From NCBI GenBank assembly GCA_017743475.1, contig JAGHYV010000011.1:1-64000 (forward strand): a stretch of DNA of 64,000 nt. The letters run 5' to 3'. Positions 8,242 through 17,735 of this stretch are shown here, piece by piece. This stretch comes from Roseiflexus sp. GTDB lineage: Bacteria > Chloroflexota > Chloroflexia > Chloroflexales > Roseiflexaceae. The notes under the pieces were generated by a model, which saw only the letters and a list, made by a program, of their open reading frames with translations, was not told the origin of the DNA and did not search any database. The position numbers were made by a program, and so were the translations under genes. Position 1 is the first letter of the stretch. Each line of letters begins with the position of its first letter.

Positions 8242-9048
8242 ATGTATCGTCGTCCTGCACTGATCATGATTATCCCACTCCTGGTCACCAGCGCGTGTGG
8301 CGCACTACCCTTCCCTTCGTCGCCGTCAGGCGCTGCGGGTCATAAAGAACTGGTCGTCGCTGCCGCCGCCGATTTGACGCCAGCATTCAACGAGATCGGC
8401 GTGCTCTTTGAGGAGCAGACCGGCATCAGCGTCGTGTTCAACTTTGGTTCGAGCGGTCAACTGGCGCAGCAGATCGAACGTGGCGCGCCGTTCGACCTCT
8501 TCTACGCGGCAAACAAGTCGTTCATTGAAGCATTGAATAACAAAGGATTGGTGATCACCGATACGATGGAGATCTATGCACAGGGGCGCATCACAATCTG
8601 GACACGCTCTGATAGCCCGCTGCAACCGAAGCGCGTGGAGGATCTGCGCGATCCGGTCTACCAGCGGATCGCAATTGCCAACCCTGAGCACGCGCCCTAC
8701 GGTCAGGCAGCAAAAGAGACGCTAGAACGCGCTGGCATCTGGGACACAGTGCAACCGCGTCTCGTCTTTGGAGAGAATGTCGCCCAAACGCTGACCCTGG
8801 CAGATACTGGTAATGTTGATGCAGCCATTGTAGCGCTTTCGCTCAGCATTCAAAGTAATGGCAACTGGACCCTCATTCCCACTGAGTTGCATCCCGACCA
8901 TCCGCTGCTTCAGATGGCAGCGGTCGTTGCTGGAACGCACCATGAAGCGGAGGCGCGTCGGTTTATCGCGTTCGTCAACAGTGCACAGGGGCATGCGATC
9001 ATGAAGAAGTACGGATTCATTCTGCCCGGAGAGATCGTCAGTCAATGA
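8242..9048 (+). CDS. modA: Molybdate ABC transporter substrate-binding lipoprotein
   Basis: A 268-residue ModA. It has a signal peptide with lipobox TSAC (Cys about residue 18), then the mature domain HKELVVAAAADLTPAFNEIG...VFNFGSSGQLAQQIERGAPFDLFYAA, the classic ModA pattern in which Ser and Ala backbone groups hold the oxyanion. It captures molybdate or tungstate outside the membrane. Its stop overlaps the modB start by 4 bp (ATGA), showing tight coupling. Oxyanion choice between molybdate and tungstate cannot be told by eye. Confidence 0.94.
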   Translation: MYRRPALIMIIPLLVTSACGALPFPSSPSGAAGHKELVVAAAADLTPAFNEIGVLFEEQTGISVVFNFGSSGQLAQQIERGAPFDLFYAANKSFIEALNNKGLVITDTMEIYAQGRITIWTRSDSPLQPKRVEDLRDPVYQRIAIANPEHAPYGQAAKETLERAGIWDTVQPRLVFGENVAQTLTLADTGNVDAAIVALSLSIQSNGNWTLIPTELHPDHPLLQMAAVVAGTHHEAEARRFIAFVNSAQGHAIMKKYGFILPGEIVSQ

Positions 9049-9743
9049 ACTGGCCCGCTTTCTGGTTGTCACTCCAGGTCAACGCGATCGCAAGCATCAT
9101 TATCCTTGTCGCAGGGCTGCTTATTGCCCTGTTGCTGGCGCGTGCCCGGTTTCGGGGAAAAATACTGGTTGAAACGGTCATTATGCTGCCACTGGTACTG
9201 CCACCCAGCGTTATTGGCTACTACCTTCTGCTGGCGTTTGGGCGAGGAAGCCCACTGTTTGAGTGGTTCAACATCCGGATTCTGTTCACGTGGCAGGCAG
9301 CAATTGCAGCATCAGTGGTGGTGGGCATCCCGCTCATGGTGCAGAGCAGTCGCGCAGCGCTGGCAAATGTTGATCCGGTGCTTGAGAACGCGGCACGCAC
9401 GCTGGGCGCAAGCGAACTGCGCATCTTCTGGCGTGTGACGCTCCCTTTAGCACGGCGCGGCATCCTGGCGGGCATGATCCTGGGTTCAGCGCGCGCGCTT
9501 GGTGAGTTTGGCGCGACTTTGATGATTACCGGGAATATTCCCGGTCGCACCCAGACACTGCCGGTCGCAATCTATGATGCAGTTCAGGCGCAACGCTACG
9601 CCGACGCCCATCTGATGGTGCTGGTAATGACCGGGCTTGCGTTTGCCGGACTGCTTTTGGCGCGTCAACTGGAACCCACACCACAGTACAGGCGCACTGA
9701 TGATGCCGAAGAAGCCGTCTATGACTCCGCAACTCACCGTTGA
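9045..9743 (+). CDS. modB: Molybdate ABC transporter permease
   Basis: A 232-residue integral membrane permease. The ModB-type motifs are MLPLVLPPSVIGYYLLLAFGRGSP near the middle, and the coupling loop ENAARTLGASELRIFWRVTLPLARRGILAG followed by ARALGEFGATLMITGNIPG, which is highly typical of ModB/CysT-like permeases. The start overlaps the modA stop. The 3' end overlaps the start region of modC, so the three genes form one translationally coupled unit. Confidence 0.94.
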   Translation: MNWPAFWLSLQVNAIASIIILVAGLLIALLLARARFRGKILVETVIMLPLVLPPSVIGYYLLLAFGRGSPLFEWFNIRILFTWQAAIAASVVVGIPLMVQSSRAALANVDPVLENAARTLGASELRIFWRVTLPLARRGILAGMILGSARALGEFGATLMITGNIPGRTQTLPVAIYDAVQAQRYADAHLMVLVMTGLAFAGLLLARQLEPTPQYRRTDDAEEAVYDSATHR

Positions 9744-10902
9744 TTTCATCAAACGCCTGGGACGAACAACCATGGAGATGCGCTTCACGGCGGAAGCAGA
9801 GATCCTGGTGCTCTTCGGTCCTTCCGGCGCCGGTAAAACTCAGACGCTCCACGCGGTCGCCGGTCTCTCGACGCCGGATAGCGGGCAGATTCGCTTCAAT
9901 GACACGATCTTCTTTCAGCGTATGCCGGGAAAACCGGTTGTCAATCTGCCAGCGCAAAAGCGGCGCACTGGCTATGTGTTCCAGCAGTACGCCCTGTTTC
10001 CACATATGAGTGCACTCGAAAATGTGGCGTTTCCTCTGGGAAGACGACGTGACGCCAGAGACTGCGCGATGGATCTGCTGGAACGTATGCACCTGGCGCA
10101 CCTGGCGCACCGTATGCCGCACGAACTGTCGGGGGGACAGCAACAACGCATCGCCATTGCCCGCGCTCTGGCAACCGAGCCGCATATCCTGCTGCTCGAC
10201 GAGTCATTCTCAGCTCTTGATCGCCCTGTCCGGGAGCGCCTGCACGAAGAGATTCGCATGGTGCAGGCGGAACGACGCTTAGTCGTGCTGTACGTGACGC
10301 ACAATCTCGACGATGCCTTTGCCGTCGGGCATCGCCTGGCAGTGGTCCGCGACGGGCGTATCGAGCAGATCGGGCGCATTGATGATGTCTTCACCCGCCC
10401 GGCAAATCGTCACGTTCTCGACATTCTTGGCATTCCAAACGCAATGAGCGCACGGGTGATAGAAACCGGTCCTTCAGGCTCTCTGCTCGATTGGGATGGG
10501 ATCTTCCTGGAAGCGCCGCCGATCAACGCGCCTTCAGGAGCGGAGATCACCGCATATATTCGCCCGGAAGATATTCGCCTCGTGTATCCTGACCGTTCGC
10601 TCAGTCGCATGGTGATACACAATCATCTTGAAGGCATCGTGGTCGAGCGACGATTAGAGCGCCATATGTACCGACTGCGAGTCGCATTGCGCGATGGACG
10701 TTTGATCGAAGTCATGTACCCCTCGTCGTTATATGCAACGATGAACCCGCTGCCTGGTGAGCGTGTACGCCTTGCGCTGCGGAAGGAAAGTATCGTGGTG
10801 ATTGCGCCGCGTGAGCGCGTTTTGCCGCCTGCCGGAACGATCCTTCCAGAGCGTGTGCCTGACGCAGGTGCTATTGATCCGGCATCGTCGTCACTGACCT
10901 GA
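9700..10902 (+). CDS. modC: Molybdate ABC transporter ATP-binding protein
   Basis: A ~400-residue ATPase with Walker A GPSGAGKTQ, Q-loop YVFQQYALF, signature LSGGQQQR, Walker B ILLLDESFSALD and switch His in YVTHNLDDA. The C-terminal ~120 residues look like a MOP/TOBE oxyanion-sensing region (ISAYIRPEDIRL-like stretch). ATG codons at 9700, 9703 and 9721 are all possible starts; all overlap the end of modB. The 3' end overlaps the convergent FmdE-like gene by 32 bp, so the two transcripts have complementary tails. Confidence 0.92.
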   Translation: MMPKKPSMTPQLTVDFIKRLGRTTMEMRFTAEAEILVLFGPSGAGKTQTLHAVAGLSTPDSGQIRFNDTIFFQRMPGKPVVNLPAQKRRTGYVFQQYALFPHMSALENVAFPLGRRRDARDCAMDLLERMHLAHLAHRMPHELSGGQQQRIAIARALATEPHILLLDESFSALDRPVRERLHEEIRMVQAERRLVVLYVTHNLDDAFAVGHRLAVVRDGRIEQIGRIDDVFTRPANRHVLDILGIPNAMSARVIETGPSGSLLDWDGIFLEAPPINAPSGAEITAYIRPEDIRLVYPDRSLSRMVIHNHLEGIVVERRLERHMYRLRVALRDGRLIEVMYPSSLYATMNPLPGERVRLALRKESIVVIAPRERVLPPAGTILPERVPDAGAIDPASSSLT

Positions 10903-11491
10903 CGTAGCGATCCTCCTCGAATGCACATCCCTTGCACAGGATTGTTCCATTCAGCGTTACTTCGCGCTCATTGATGATCTCTTCGCCACACGCATGGCAA
11001 ACCGTTCGTACTCCCGGACGACTGATCAACCGGTCGAGATCCAGGGTCAGTTCGACCCATTGCGCCTCGAACAGCACATCATCGGGCATGATCCGATAGG
11101 CTTCGAGATAAGCGTGCCAGCGACTTTTTGCGTCCGGAGCGTAGTGCCGCGCTTCCGTTCGCGCCTGTGGATGCGGGCGAATTCGCACGGCACGTCGGGT
11201 GTGCGTATCCACAAAAGTCGCCGCTACTTTGCCATGGTCGATCAGGCGCATGGTACGCCGACCCAGCCAGCACCCGGTTGCAGCACCGACTCCGTCGGCG
11301 AAGCATCCATCAGTTTCGACGAATGTGTACAGCCGCTTGTTCTTCTGCGGCAACTCCAGGCTGAGCAGTCGTCCCGCCAGAATGCCCATACGTGCACCCA
11401 ATACCTGTCGCGGACAGAGATGGCGGTGCAATGCTGCAGAGTGTTCAAGGATTTCATCGAGCAGCGAATTGTTGGGAATTGTCTCAATCAT
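10871..11491 (-). CDS. FmdE-like protein with C-terminal zinc ribbon
   Basis: A 206-residue protein of the FmdE (formylmethanofuran dehydrogenase subunit E) domain family. The hallmark HRHLCPRQVLGARM sits near the N-terminus, followed by ETDGCFADGVGAATGCWLGRR. The C-terminus adds a four-Cys zinc ribbon (CHACGEE...CKGC). The start at 11491 is preceded by GGAG with good spacing. FmdE proteins occur outside methanogens near molybdenum enzymes or molybdate transport. Its position tail-to-tail with modC supports a molybdenum-related role, but none is proven. No formylmethanofuran dehydrogenase gene is in view. Confidence 0.85.
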   Translation of the reverse strand: MIETIPNNSLLDEILEHSAALHRHLCPRQVLGARMGILAGRLLSLELPQKNKRLYTFVETDGCFADGVGAATGCWLGRRTMRLIDHGKVAATFVDTHTRRAVRIRPHPQARTEARHYAPDAKSRWHAYLEAYRIMPDDVLFEAQWVELTLDLDRLISRPGVRTVCHACGEEIINEREVTLNGTILCKGCAFEEDRYVRSVTTMPDQ

Positions 11492-11717
11492 CGTCATCTC
11501 CACTACATTTGCGGTGATCGATGAGGAAACCATAGTTTGGCATGTCCGGTCTTCCTTGCTTCAACATCAGCGTTGCCGCCAAAGATCCGTTGGATCTACC
11601 AGGGTTGAATTCGGGAGATTCTGGTATGCGGAGAAATTGTGGTTGATATTGTAATAGAGAGTATACTATGCAACAAGCATGTCTTTTCGATAGCAGCTAT
11701 AACATTCGATCATACCC

Positions 11718-12587
11718 ATGCTGAACCTGCACCTGGTGCGTATCTTTATAGCGGTTGCAACGCAGGGAAGTTTTACCGCAGCCGAAGCGCTCCATATCAG
11801 TCAGTCGGCAGTGTCGCGCGCAGTGCGTGAACTCGAGCGACAGGTCGGCATGGCGCTGGTTGAGCGACACGCACGCGGTGTGATTCTGACAGAAGCCGGA
11901 AAACGGTTGGTTCTGCACGCCCGGCGTATCTTTGCTCTCGAACGCCTGGCGGAACTATCGCTGGAGGAGTTGCAAACCCTGCAGACGGGGCATCTGGCAA
12001 TTGGCGCCAGCACAACCATCGGCATCTATATGCTGCCCGTGCTGCTTGGCATCTATCATCGTCGCTATCCTGGCATCGAACTGTTCCTCGACATTGGCAA
12101 TACACAACAGATCGTCAGGCATGTCTGGATCATCGCCTGGATGTGGCATACGTTGAAGGACCGGTTGAGCAGAGCGATCTCGTACTCACCCCGTGGCGCG
12201 AGGATGAACTGGTCGTGATTGCATCTCCCGACTATCCGCTGGCGCAACGACCTTCACTGACAATGCATGATCTCCACACGGCCCCCTTTATTATTCGCGA
12301 AGCCGGATCGGGAACGCGCGAGACGGTAGAACAGGCGTTTGCACGCTGCGGGATCGCCATGCGGGTCGTTATGGAATTGGGAAGTACGGAAGCGATCAAG
12401 CAAGCGGTCACTGCCCAACTTGGAATCAGTGTCGTTTCACGTTTTACAGTTCAACTCGAACTGGAAACGCGACGACTGGTTATTTTGCCGATTGAGGATC
12501 TGACGATCCGCCGTTCGCTCACCTGCGTGCGCCATGTTGTATCGTCCGATGAGCCATGCGCTCGATGCATGGCTCCGTATGGCATAA
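11718..12587 (+). pseudogene. LysR-family regulator interrupted by two compensating frameshifts
   Basis: The N-terminal winged helix is clear (MLNLHLVRIFIAVATQGSF...SQSAVSRAVRELERQVG), followed by the start of the effector domain. Near 12111-12125 the reading leaves this frame and continues as LDHRLDVAYVEGPVEQSDL...REAGSGTRETVEQAF in the +2 frame. Near 12535 it returns to the first frame and ends as YRPMSHALDAWLRMA with a stop at 12585. The effector domain is therefore present but split over two frames, as one lost and one gained base would do. As drawn, neither product is functional; two base-calling errors are the main alternative explanation. It lies upstream of the glycosidase-fold gene. 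Confidence 0.82.
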
Positions 12588-12617
12588 GCCGTTGTTGATG
12601 GAAAGGATAGAGGTTCT

Positions 12618-14648
12618 GTGACACTTCAGCGTTATTTCATCGATGATGATGTCTGGGAGTCGGAAGCAACGCCGACTACGCCGGTCTTTATCAGCGGGCA
12701 ACGTATCTACGCGATTACAACGATTGGCGGGGTGCGACATCCGTTTGGCGAATGGCATCTGCGCGACAACATGGGGGGTGTCTGGGCGCATCCACTGCGG
12801 ATCCTGGATGGATGGGCGCTGGCACTGGAGATGGATGGCATCGTAACCCCGCTCGATCATGCAGTCCGCTGCGATCTGTTCGGTGCGTACATCACCCGTC
12901 ACTTTACGGTCGGAACTCTGGCGCTTGAATGGACGGAATTCGCAGCCGATGATCAGCCCCATTACTACGCAACGCTGCTGGCGCGCAATGATGGCGCCGC
13001 ACCGGTGAATGCAACGGTGCTGCTGCGCGCCGAAGCCGACCTGCGCTTCTGCTGGTTCGGCGGCGTCGCGCCCGCTGAACCGGAGATGGACGCCATCTCC
13101 GGAGGTGTTGCCTGGCGCGCAACAGGCGCATATGCTGGCGTTACAGTAACGCTGATCAGCGCATCGCCATCTGTGTGGGAAATCAGCGGAAGGATGGCGC
13201 AGGCACGTTTTCCACTGTCACTGAGACCTGGTGAGATGCTTGCGCTACAATGGCGGCTTGCTGTACAACGCGGCGATGATCCGCCGTCGGGGAATGTGCT
13301 GCGCGCAGCAGTGGATACGCTCTCGTCGACCATTGCGCTCCACCGCGCCGTTGCTGGCGACATGCGCCTGGCGACTCCCGACCGGGACATCGACCGATAC
13401 TGGCAGGTGGCGAGGCAGAATATCCACATGCTCAGAGCTGACTATCGTCCGGCGCTTGCGCCGTACCTGCTTGCGGGACTGCCAGAGTATCCGCAACTCT
13501 TCGGTTGTGATACGATGTACAGCATACCCGGCGTCGTCGCCAGCGGGTTTGCTGGCATCGCGCGCAGTGCGCTCGAAGAACTCGGACGGTATGCGTGGCG
13601 CGCATGCAGCCGTGTTCCTCACGAAATCACCACGAACGGGCGTGTCTATCATCCGGGCAACTTTCAGGAAACGCCGCAGTTCGCTATTGCCTGCTGGGAT
13701 TATGTGCGCTGGAGCGGCGACCTGGACTTTCTAGAGCGTATGTACCCGATATGCGTCGAGGGTTTGGAGCATTTCAGCGCAACACTCGAAGGGCGCGGCT
13801 ACCCCATTGGTGACGGCGTTATCGAAGTTCCCGGTATGGGTGCGTGCAAACTCGATGTGGTGTGCTACCTCTACCAGGCATTGACGGCGCTACGCGACAT
13901 GGCGCTGACGCTTAGACGACCGGGTGATGCAGTCCGGTTTGCCGGATATGCCGGTGAACTCGCGGCACGCTTCGAGTCCGACTGGTGGATTGAGCAGGAA
14001 GGGATGTACGCCGACTCGTTGCACCTCAATGGTCAGCCGCAGTTCGATGGACACTGGACGGTGCTGCTTCCCGTGCTGACCGGCATCGCCGCACCAGAAC
14101 GAGCGCAGCGGGTGTTGCACCGGATCGTGCGCGAGTGGGTCAACGAATGGGGCATGGTGCATACCCGCAGCGCCGACATGCGTGTGTGGACGTTACCAAC
14201 TGGTCTGCTGGCACTGGCAGTCTTCCGCCACGGCGACGCGGATACCGGCATCCAGTTGCTGCGCAACATCGGCGTCACGGCGCGTTACGGGACGCTCGGA
14301 ACGCTGAAGGAACTGATCCCGCAGGGGTTGTGCTTTATTCAACTCTGGTCTGCAGCACTGTTCGTGCAGGGCATCACCGAGGGGATCTTTGGACTCACTC
14401 CGCAGGCGCAGCGCCGCGAACTGGTCATCGAACCTCGCCTGCCGTCGGGATGGGGTGAAGCGACGCTGCACGGTCTGCGGGTGGGCGACCACGCCCTCGA
14501 CCTGCATGTGACGCCGGAGTATGCTGAAATCTGCCTTCTGAAGGGCGATGCACCACTGCTCGCGCGCTACCGCGCCGCCGCTGATCAACCATGGCGCGAA
14601 GCTCGTATCACACCAGGTGGTCGGGCGTTACTGAAGCGAGATGAGTGA
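12618..14648 (+). CDS. Glycogen-debranching/α,α-barrel glycosidase-like protein
   Basis: A 676-residue protein. Its N-terminal ~230 residues form a β-rich domain like those preceding amylo-α-1,6-glucosidases. The remainder looks like an (α/α)6 barrel, with PYLLAGLPEYPQLFGCDTMYSIPGVVASG, VPHEITTNGRVYHPGNFQETPQFAIACWDYVRWSGD and GLCFIQLWSAALFVQGITEGIFGLTP. The acidic residues in these segments are candidate catalytic ones. The start is GTG with GGATAGAGG upstream; no earlier in-frame ATG keeps a good ribosome site. GH family and substrate (glycogen-, trehalose- or glucosylglycerate-like) cannot be set by eye. No linked glycan operon is visible. Confidence 0.75.
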   Translation: MTLQRYFIDDDVWESEATPTTPVFISGQRIYAITTIGGVRHPFGEWHLRDNMGGVWAHPLRILDGWALALEMDGIVTPLDHAVRCDLFGAYITRHFTVGTLALEWTEFAADDQPHYYATLLARNDGAAPVNATVLLRAEADLRFCWFGGVAPAEPEMDAISGGVAWRATGAYAGVTVTLISASPSVWEISGRMAQARFPLSLRPGEMLALQWRLAVQRGDDPPSGNVLRAAVDTLSSTIALHRAVAGDMRLATPDRDIDRYWQVARQNIHMLRADYRPALAPYLLAGLPEYPQLFGCDTMYSIPGVVASGFAGIARSALEELGRYAWRACSRVPHEITTNGRVYHPGNFQETPQFAIACWDYVRWSGDLDFLERMYPICVEGLEHFSATLEGRGYPIGDGVIEVPGMGACKLDVVCYLYQALTALRDMALTLRRPGDAVRFAGYAGELAARFESDWWIEQEGMYADSLHLNGQPQFDGHWTVLLPVLTGIAAPERAQRVLHRIVREWVNEWGMVHTRSADMRVWTLPTGLLALAVFRHGDADTGIQLLRNIGVTARYGTLGTLKELIPQGLCFIQLWSAALFVQGITEGIFGLTPQAQRRELVIEPRLPSGWGEATLHGLRVGDHALDLHVTPEYAEICLLKGDAPLLARYRAAADQPWREARITPGGRALLKRDE

Positions 14649-14682
14649 GAGCTGCTCCCGCCACGCTCCCCGCTGCCGGTCT

Positions 14683-14703
14683 GGGCGCAGCAGCGCTGCG
14701 CCC
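14683..14703. terminator. GC-rich hairpin between convergent genes
   Basis: GGGCGCAG-CAGCG-CTGCGCCC forms a perfect 8-bp stem with a 5-base loop in the 129-bp gap between the converging glycosidase and peptidase genes. There is no T-run on either side, so it may act as a transcription barrier or be a repeat-derived palindrome instead of a classical terminator. Confidence 0.4.
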
Positions 14704-14777
14704 CTACACATTGTCGTCCCACGTGCAACGTGCAACGTTCAACCTTCAACCTCTCGCGCCTTATCCCCTCGCGCCTC

Positions 14778-15956
14778 CTATACCTCCCGCAACGTGCGCT
14801 GAAAGCGGGAGAGAAACTCGACGCCGTTATCGGTCACCAGCACATCTTCTTCGATGCCGATGTATCCGGCAGCAGTTGTGACGCCGAGTTCGAGGGTGTA
14901 CACATTGCCCGCCTCGACCTGCATCTCCGGAGTGCGACCATAGCGGGGCCAGCGCGGACCGAGCAACGGACCTCCATCGTGGCAGGCGCGTCCCAAACCG
15001 TGTCCCAGCGCGTGTTTGTACTCATCATACCCGGCATCGACAATAACCCGACGTGCAGCGGCATCGACCTCATAGCCATACACGCCAGGACGCAGTGCCG
15101 CTGCGCCCGCTTCAATCGCCCGAATGACCGTCTCAAATGCGCGCTGCACTTCTTGCGGCGGTGCATCTTCGCCAGCACGACGGACATACCACATGCGCTG
15201 AATATCCGAACAGTAGCCATTGAGCTGCACGCCAAGATCGATATGCACCAGATGACCCGGCTGCACCAGAATATCATCACGCGGACCACCGTGACCGGCT
15301 TCCGATTCGGGACCGCTGTTCACGATTGGGCAGGCATCCCATGACCAGGCGCTTGTCAGATGGCGACGCCGAAACTCATCGTGGATGAAAGCTGCGATCT
15401 GCGCCTCGCTGACGCCGGGACGGATCTGCTGCTCAACCAGATCGACAATCTCCTCAGTAACGGCGACTGCTGCGCGAATACGCTCAATTTCGGCTGGCAC
15501 CTTACGCGAGCGCAGTTTTGCCAGCAGCGGCGCCGCGTTCACGAAACGCGAAGGAAAGGGCGTATCCGCCAGCAGATCGCAGAGATGGAGAAACATTCCG
15601 TATGTCAGTCCATCAGCAGTTGGATCATCGAGGCTATAATTCAGGCCGATCGTGAGCGGATCGAGGCGTCGCAGAGCTTCGATCAGGTGTTCCCTGATGC
15701 TTTCGTCGTAGCCGACAATCGCATCGAACAGACCGGACGCGCGTATACCGGCAACATCGTAGCGCCCAACAATCGCAATCCGCTGCCCGTTGCGACCAAA
15801 CACAAACGCCGAATCCCATGTAACATCGACACCAATCACAAGTTCGATACCGGGATCGGGTCGAATGGCGCTTTCGCGGACAAAAATCAACCAGGCATCG
15901 ATACCGGTTTCAGCGAGCAATGCCTGAGCCTGAGCCGCCTTCTGGTGGTAGAGCAT
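14778..15956 (-). CDS. M24-family metallopeptidase (Xaa-Pro aminopeptidase type)
   Basis: A 392-residue creatinase/aminopeptidase P-type protein. The N-terminal domain (AQALLAETGIDAWLIFVRESAIRPDPGIELVIG) precedes the pita-bread catalytic domain with its five metal ligands: two Asp in VHIDLGVQLNGYCSD, a His in ALGHGLGR, and Glu residues in YTLELGV and IGIEEDVLV. It would remove N-terminal residues from peptides next to proline, using two metal ions. The 15956 start gives the family N-terminus with AGG upstream; a longer start at 15995 adds 13 unlikely residues. Confidence 0.9.
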   Translation of the reverse strand: MLYHQKAAQAQALLAETGIDAWLIFVRESAIRPDPGIELVIGVDVTWDSAFVFGRNGQRIAIVGRYDVAGIRASGLFDAIVGYDESIREHLIEALRRLDPLTIGLNYSLDDPTADGLTYGMFLHLCDLLADTPFPSRFVNAAPLLAKLRSRKVPAEIERIRAAVAVTEEIVDLVEQQIRPGVSEAQIAAFIHDEFRRRHLTSAWSWDACPIVNSGPESEAGHGGPRDDILVQPGHLVHIDLGVQLNGYCSDIQRMWYVRRAGEDAPPQEVQRAFETVIRAIEAGAAALRPGVYGYEVDAAARRVIVDAGYDEYKHALGHGLGRACHDGGPLLGPRWPRYGRTPEMQVEAGNVYTLELGVTTAAGYIGIEEDVLVTDNGVEFLSRFQRTLREV

Positions 15957-16039
15957 AGTTGTAACCTGATGTACAGTTAGAGAATTGCAAAACATACTAT
16001 ACCCTATGTCATTGACAGAGACGTGATCAAAAAAAGCAA

Positions 16040-17429
16040 CTACTCCAGCAACCGCGTCACGCTGCCACCCAGCAATGAGCGCTGTTCGAGGCGCTGCGCC
16101 AGCCAGTTCTGGTGGCGGAGGCGACGCCCAAGCGATACCGCCAGGTTCTGCATGATCCGCAAACCCAGCGCCGGATCATCCTCAGCCAGCGTACGCAGCG
16201 CCTCACGAGTCAGCACCAGCACGACCGTCGGCTGATCACCAGCGCGCAGGTCGGCGCTGCGCTCTGCATCTTCGAGCAACCCCAACTCTCCGGCAACCTG
16301 CCCGGTTTGCATAAAGGCGATCCGCATCGGAGGCTGGTATACCCCGCCGATCTGCACTGGATTGATCCAGACTTCGAGCAATCCGTCCTGAACAATGTAC
16401 ATCTCTTCACTGCGCGAACCGGCGGCGGCAAGACGCTCGCGCGGCGCAAGCACTCGTCGCTGGAGCAGTGATGCGACGCGCATGCGCTGCGCTTCGTTGA
16501 GATGACTGCCAATCTCCGAGTTGTTGAGGAATTGCGCAATCGCCCGCAGTTCATTGATATTACGCGCATCGGCAGGGAGCGCTGCACCCGCAGGCGGCAA
16601 GCCCAGGAAGAGCCCAATATGCCGCAGGGTTGCATCAGGTTGCTCAAATTGGGGCCAGTGACCAGCGTTTGGGATGATCCGCAGGTCGGCAGAGGGCCAC
16701 TCGGCAGCAACTATGCCCGCATCGCGCAACGGCACGATATTATCCTCAGCGCCCCAGATCACCAGCGTGGGAGGTTCGACTGCTGCCAGCTTTCCCCGCA
16801 GATCACTCTGTCGCATGGCCTGAAAGCATGCAGCGCGCATCCGTCCCTGACCGGGACGACGAGCGTCGGCGCGAATACGTTGATAATCCTCGTCTGAAAC
16901 CTGTGCGCGCTCGGCAAAGTTCGATGGCCTGAGCAGATAATTCGGTGTAATCGAGCGGTGTTCTGGCAAGCAGGTGCAACAACCACTCAAGCGGAAGGAA
17001 ACGTTCTGCCAGGACATGCGGACCGATCAGGAGATTCACGCGGGTTGACAGTCGCCCGCTGAGCGCCGGATTGAGCAGCACCATGCGTTCGACGATCAGC
17101 GGATAGCGCAACGCCAGGGTTGCCCCGATCTGCCCGCCCATCGAGTGACCGAGCAACAGGACTGGTTGATTAGGGCTGAAATAGTCGATCAGGCGCGCAA
17201 TAAGGTCCGCATACCACGGAATCGTCGGCGGATGCGACGGCACAGGCGAACGCCCGAAACCAGGCAGATCAATCGCAATACATCGATAGCGGCGACTCAG
17301 GGCAGGCAGGATCGGTTTCCAGGTGTATGACGAACTCGCCCAACCGTGGATGAGAAACGCATACGGCGCATTTTGCGGTCCGGTTTCTTCGAGATAGATA
17401 TCCTGGTCATTGATTGTGTACAGCGCCAT
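16040..17429 (-). pseudogene. α/β-hydrolase fused to a cyclic-nucleotide-binding domain, one frameshift
   Basis: The first frame (start 17429, AAACAGGA upstream) encodes a hydrolase: IHGWASSSYTWKP, nucleophile LLGHSMGGQ, then a cap region. Near 16935-16950 the reading shifts to another frame, which continues YLLRPSNFAERAQVSDEDYQRIRADAR and supplies the acid (VIWGAEDNIVPL) and the His (NAGHWPQFEQPD). That frame goes on into a ~130-residue CRP-like cNMP-binding domain (RSEEMYIVQDGLLEVWI...QTGQVAGELGLLEDAERSADLRA). Joined, the product is about 460 residues and has a complete triad. The split may be a real mutation or one base-calling error. A hydrolase gated by a nucleotide-binding domain is an uncommon arrangement. 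Confidence 0.82.
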
Positions 17430-17735
17430 CGTAGCATCCTGTTTTCTGATGATTGCCGCTAGAACATGCCTCGTCACGTTCCATAGACGATCAGCGCCGC
17501 ACAGCAATGCCGCCTTGCGGAGCATAGGCGTATGTTTGCGACGTCTGTCGTTGATTGTAGGAAATCGCAGGTGCAAGGTACAGGGCATCGGCTTACAGAA
17601 CGATTGCAATCAACCTACGAAATTGTGTTGTCGTTCGATAACGAAGAGAAAAGCGATTACAACTTGAAGGCAGCTGCGCTATCGCGCATACTGAAGCCAC
17701 CGATCCGCAGTATGGCTTAGATCGAGGGGTTGACC

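Noticed and set aside
15360-15980. 206-residue frame antisense to the M24 peptidase
   Set aside because: All five metal ligands and the family order are on the other strand.
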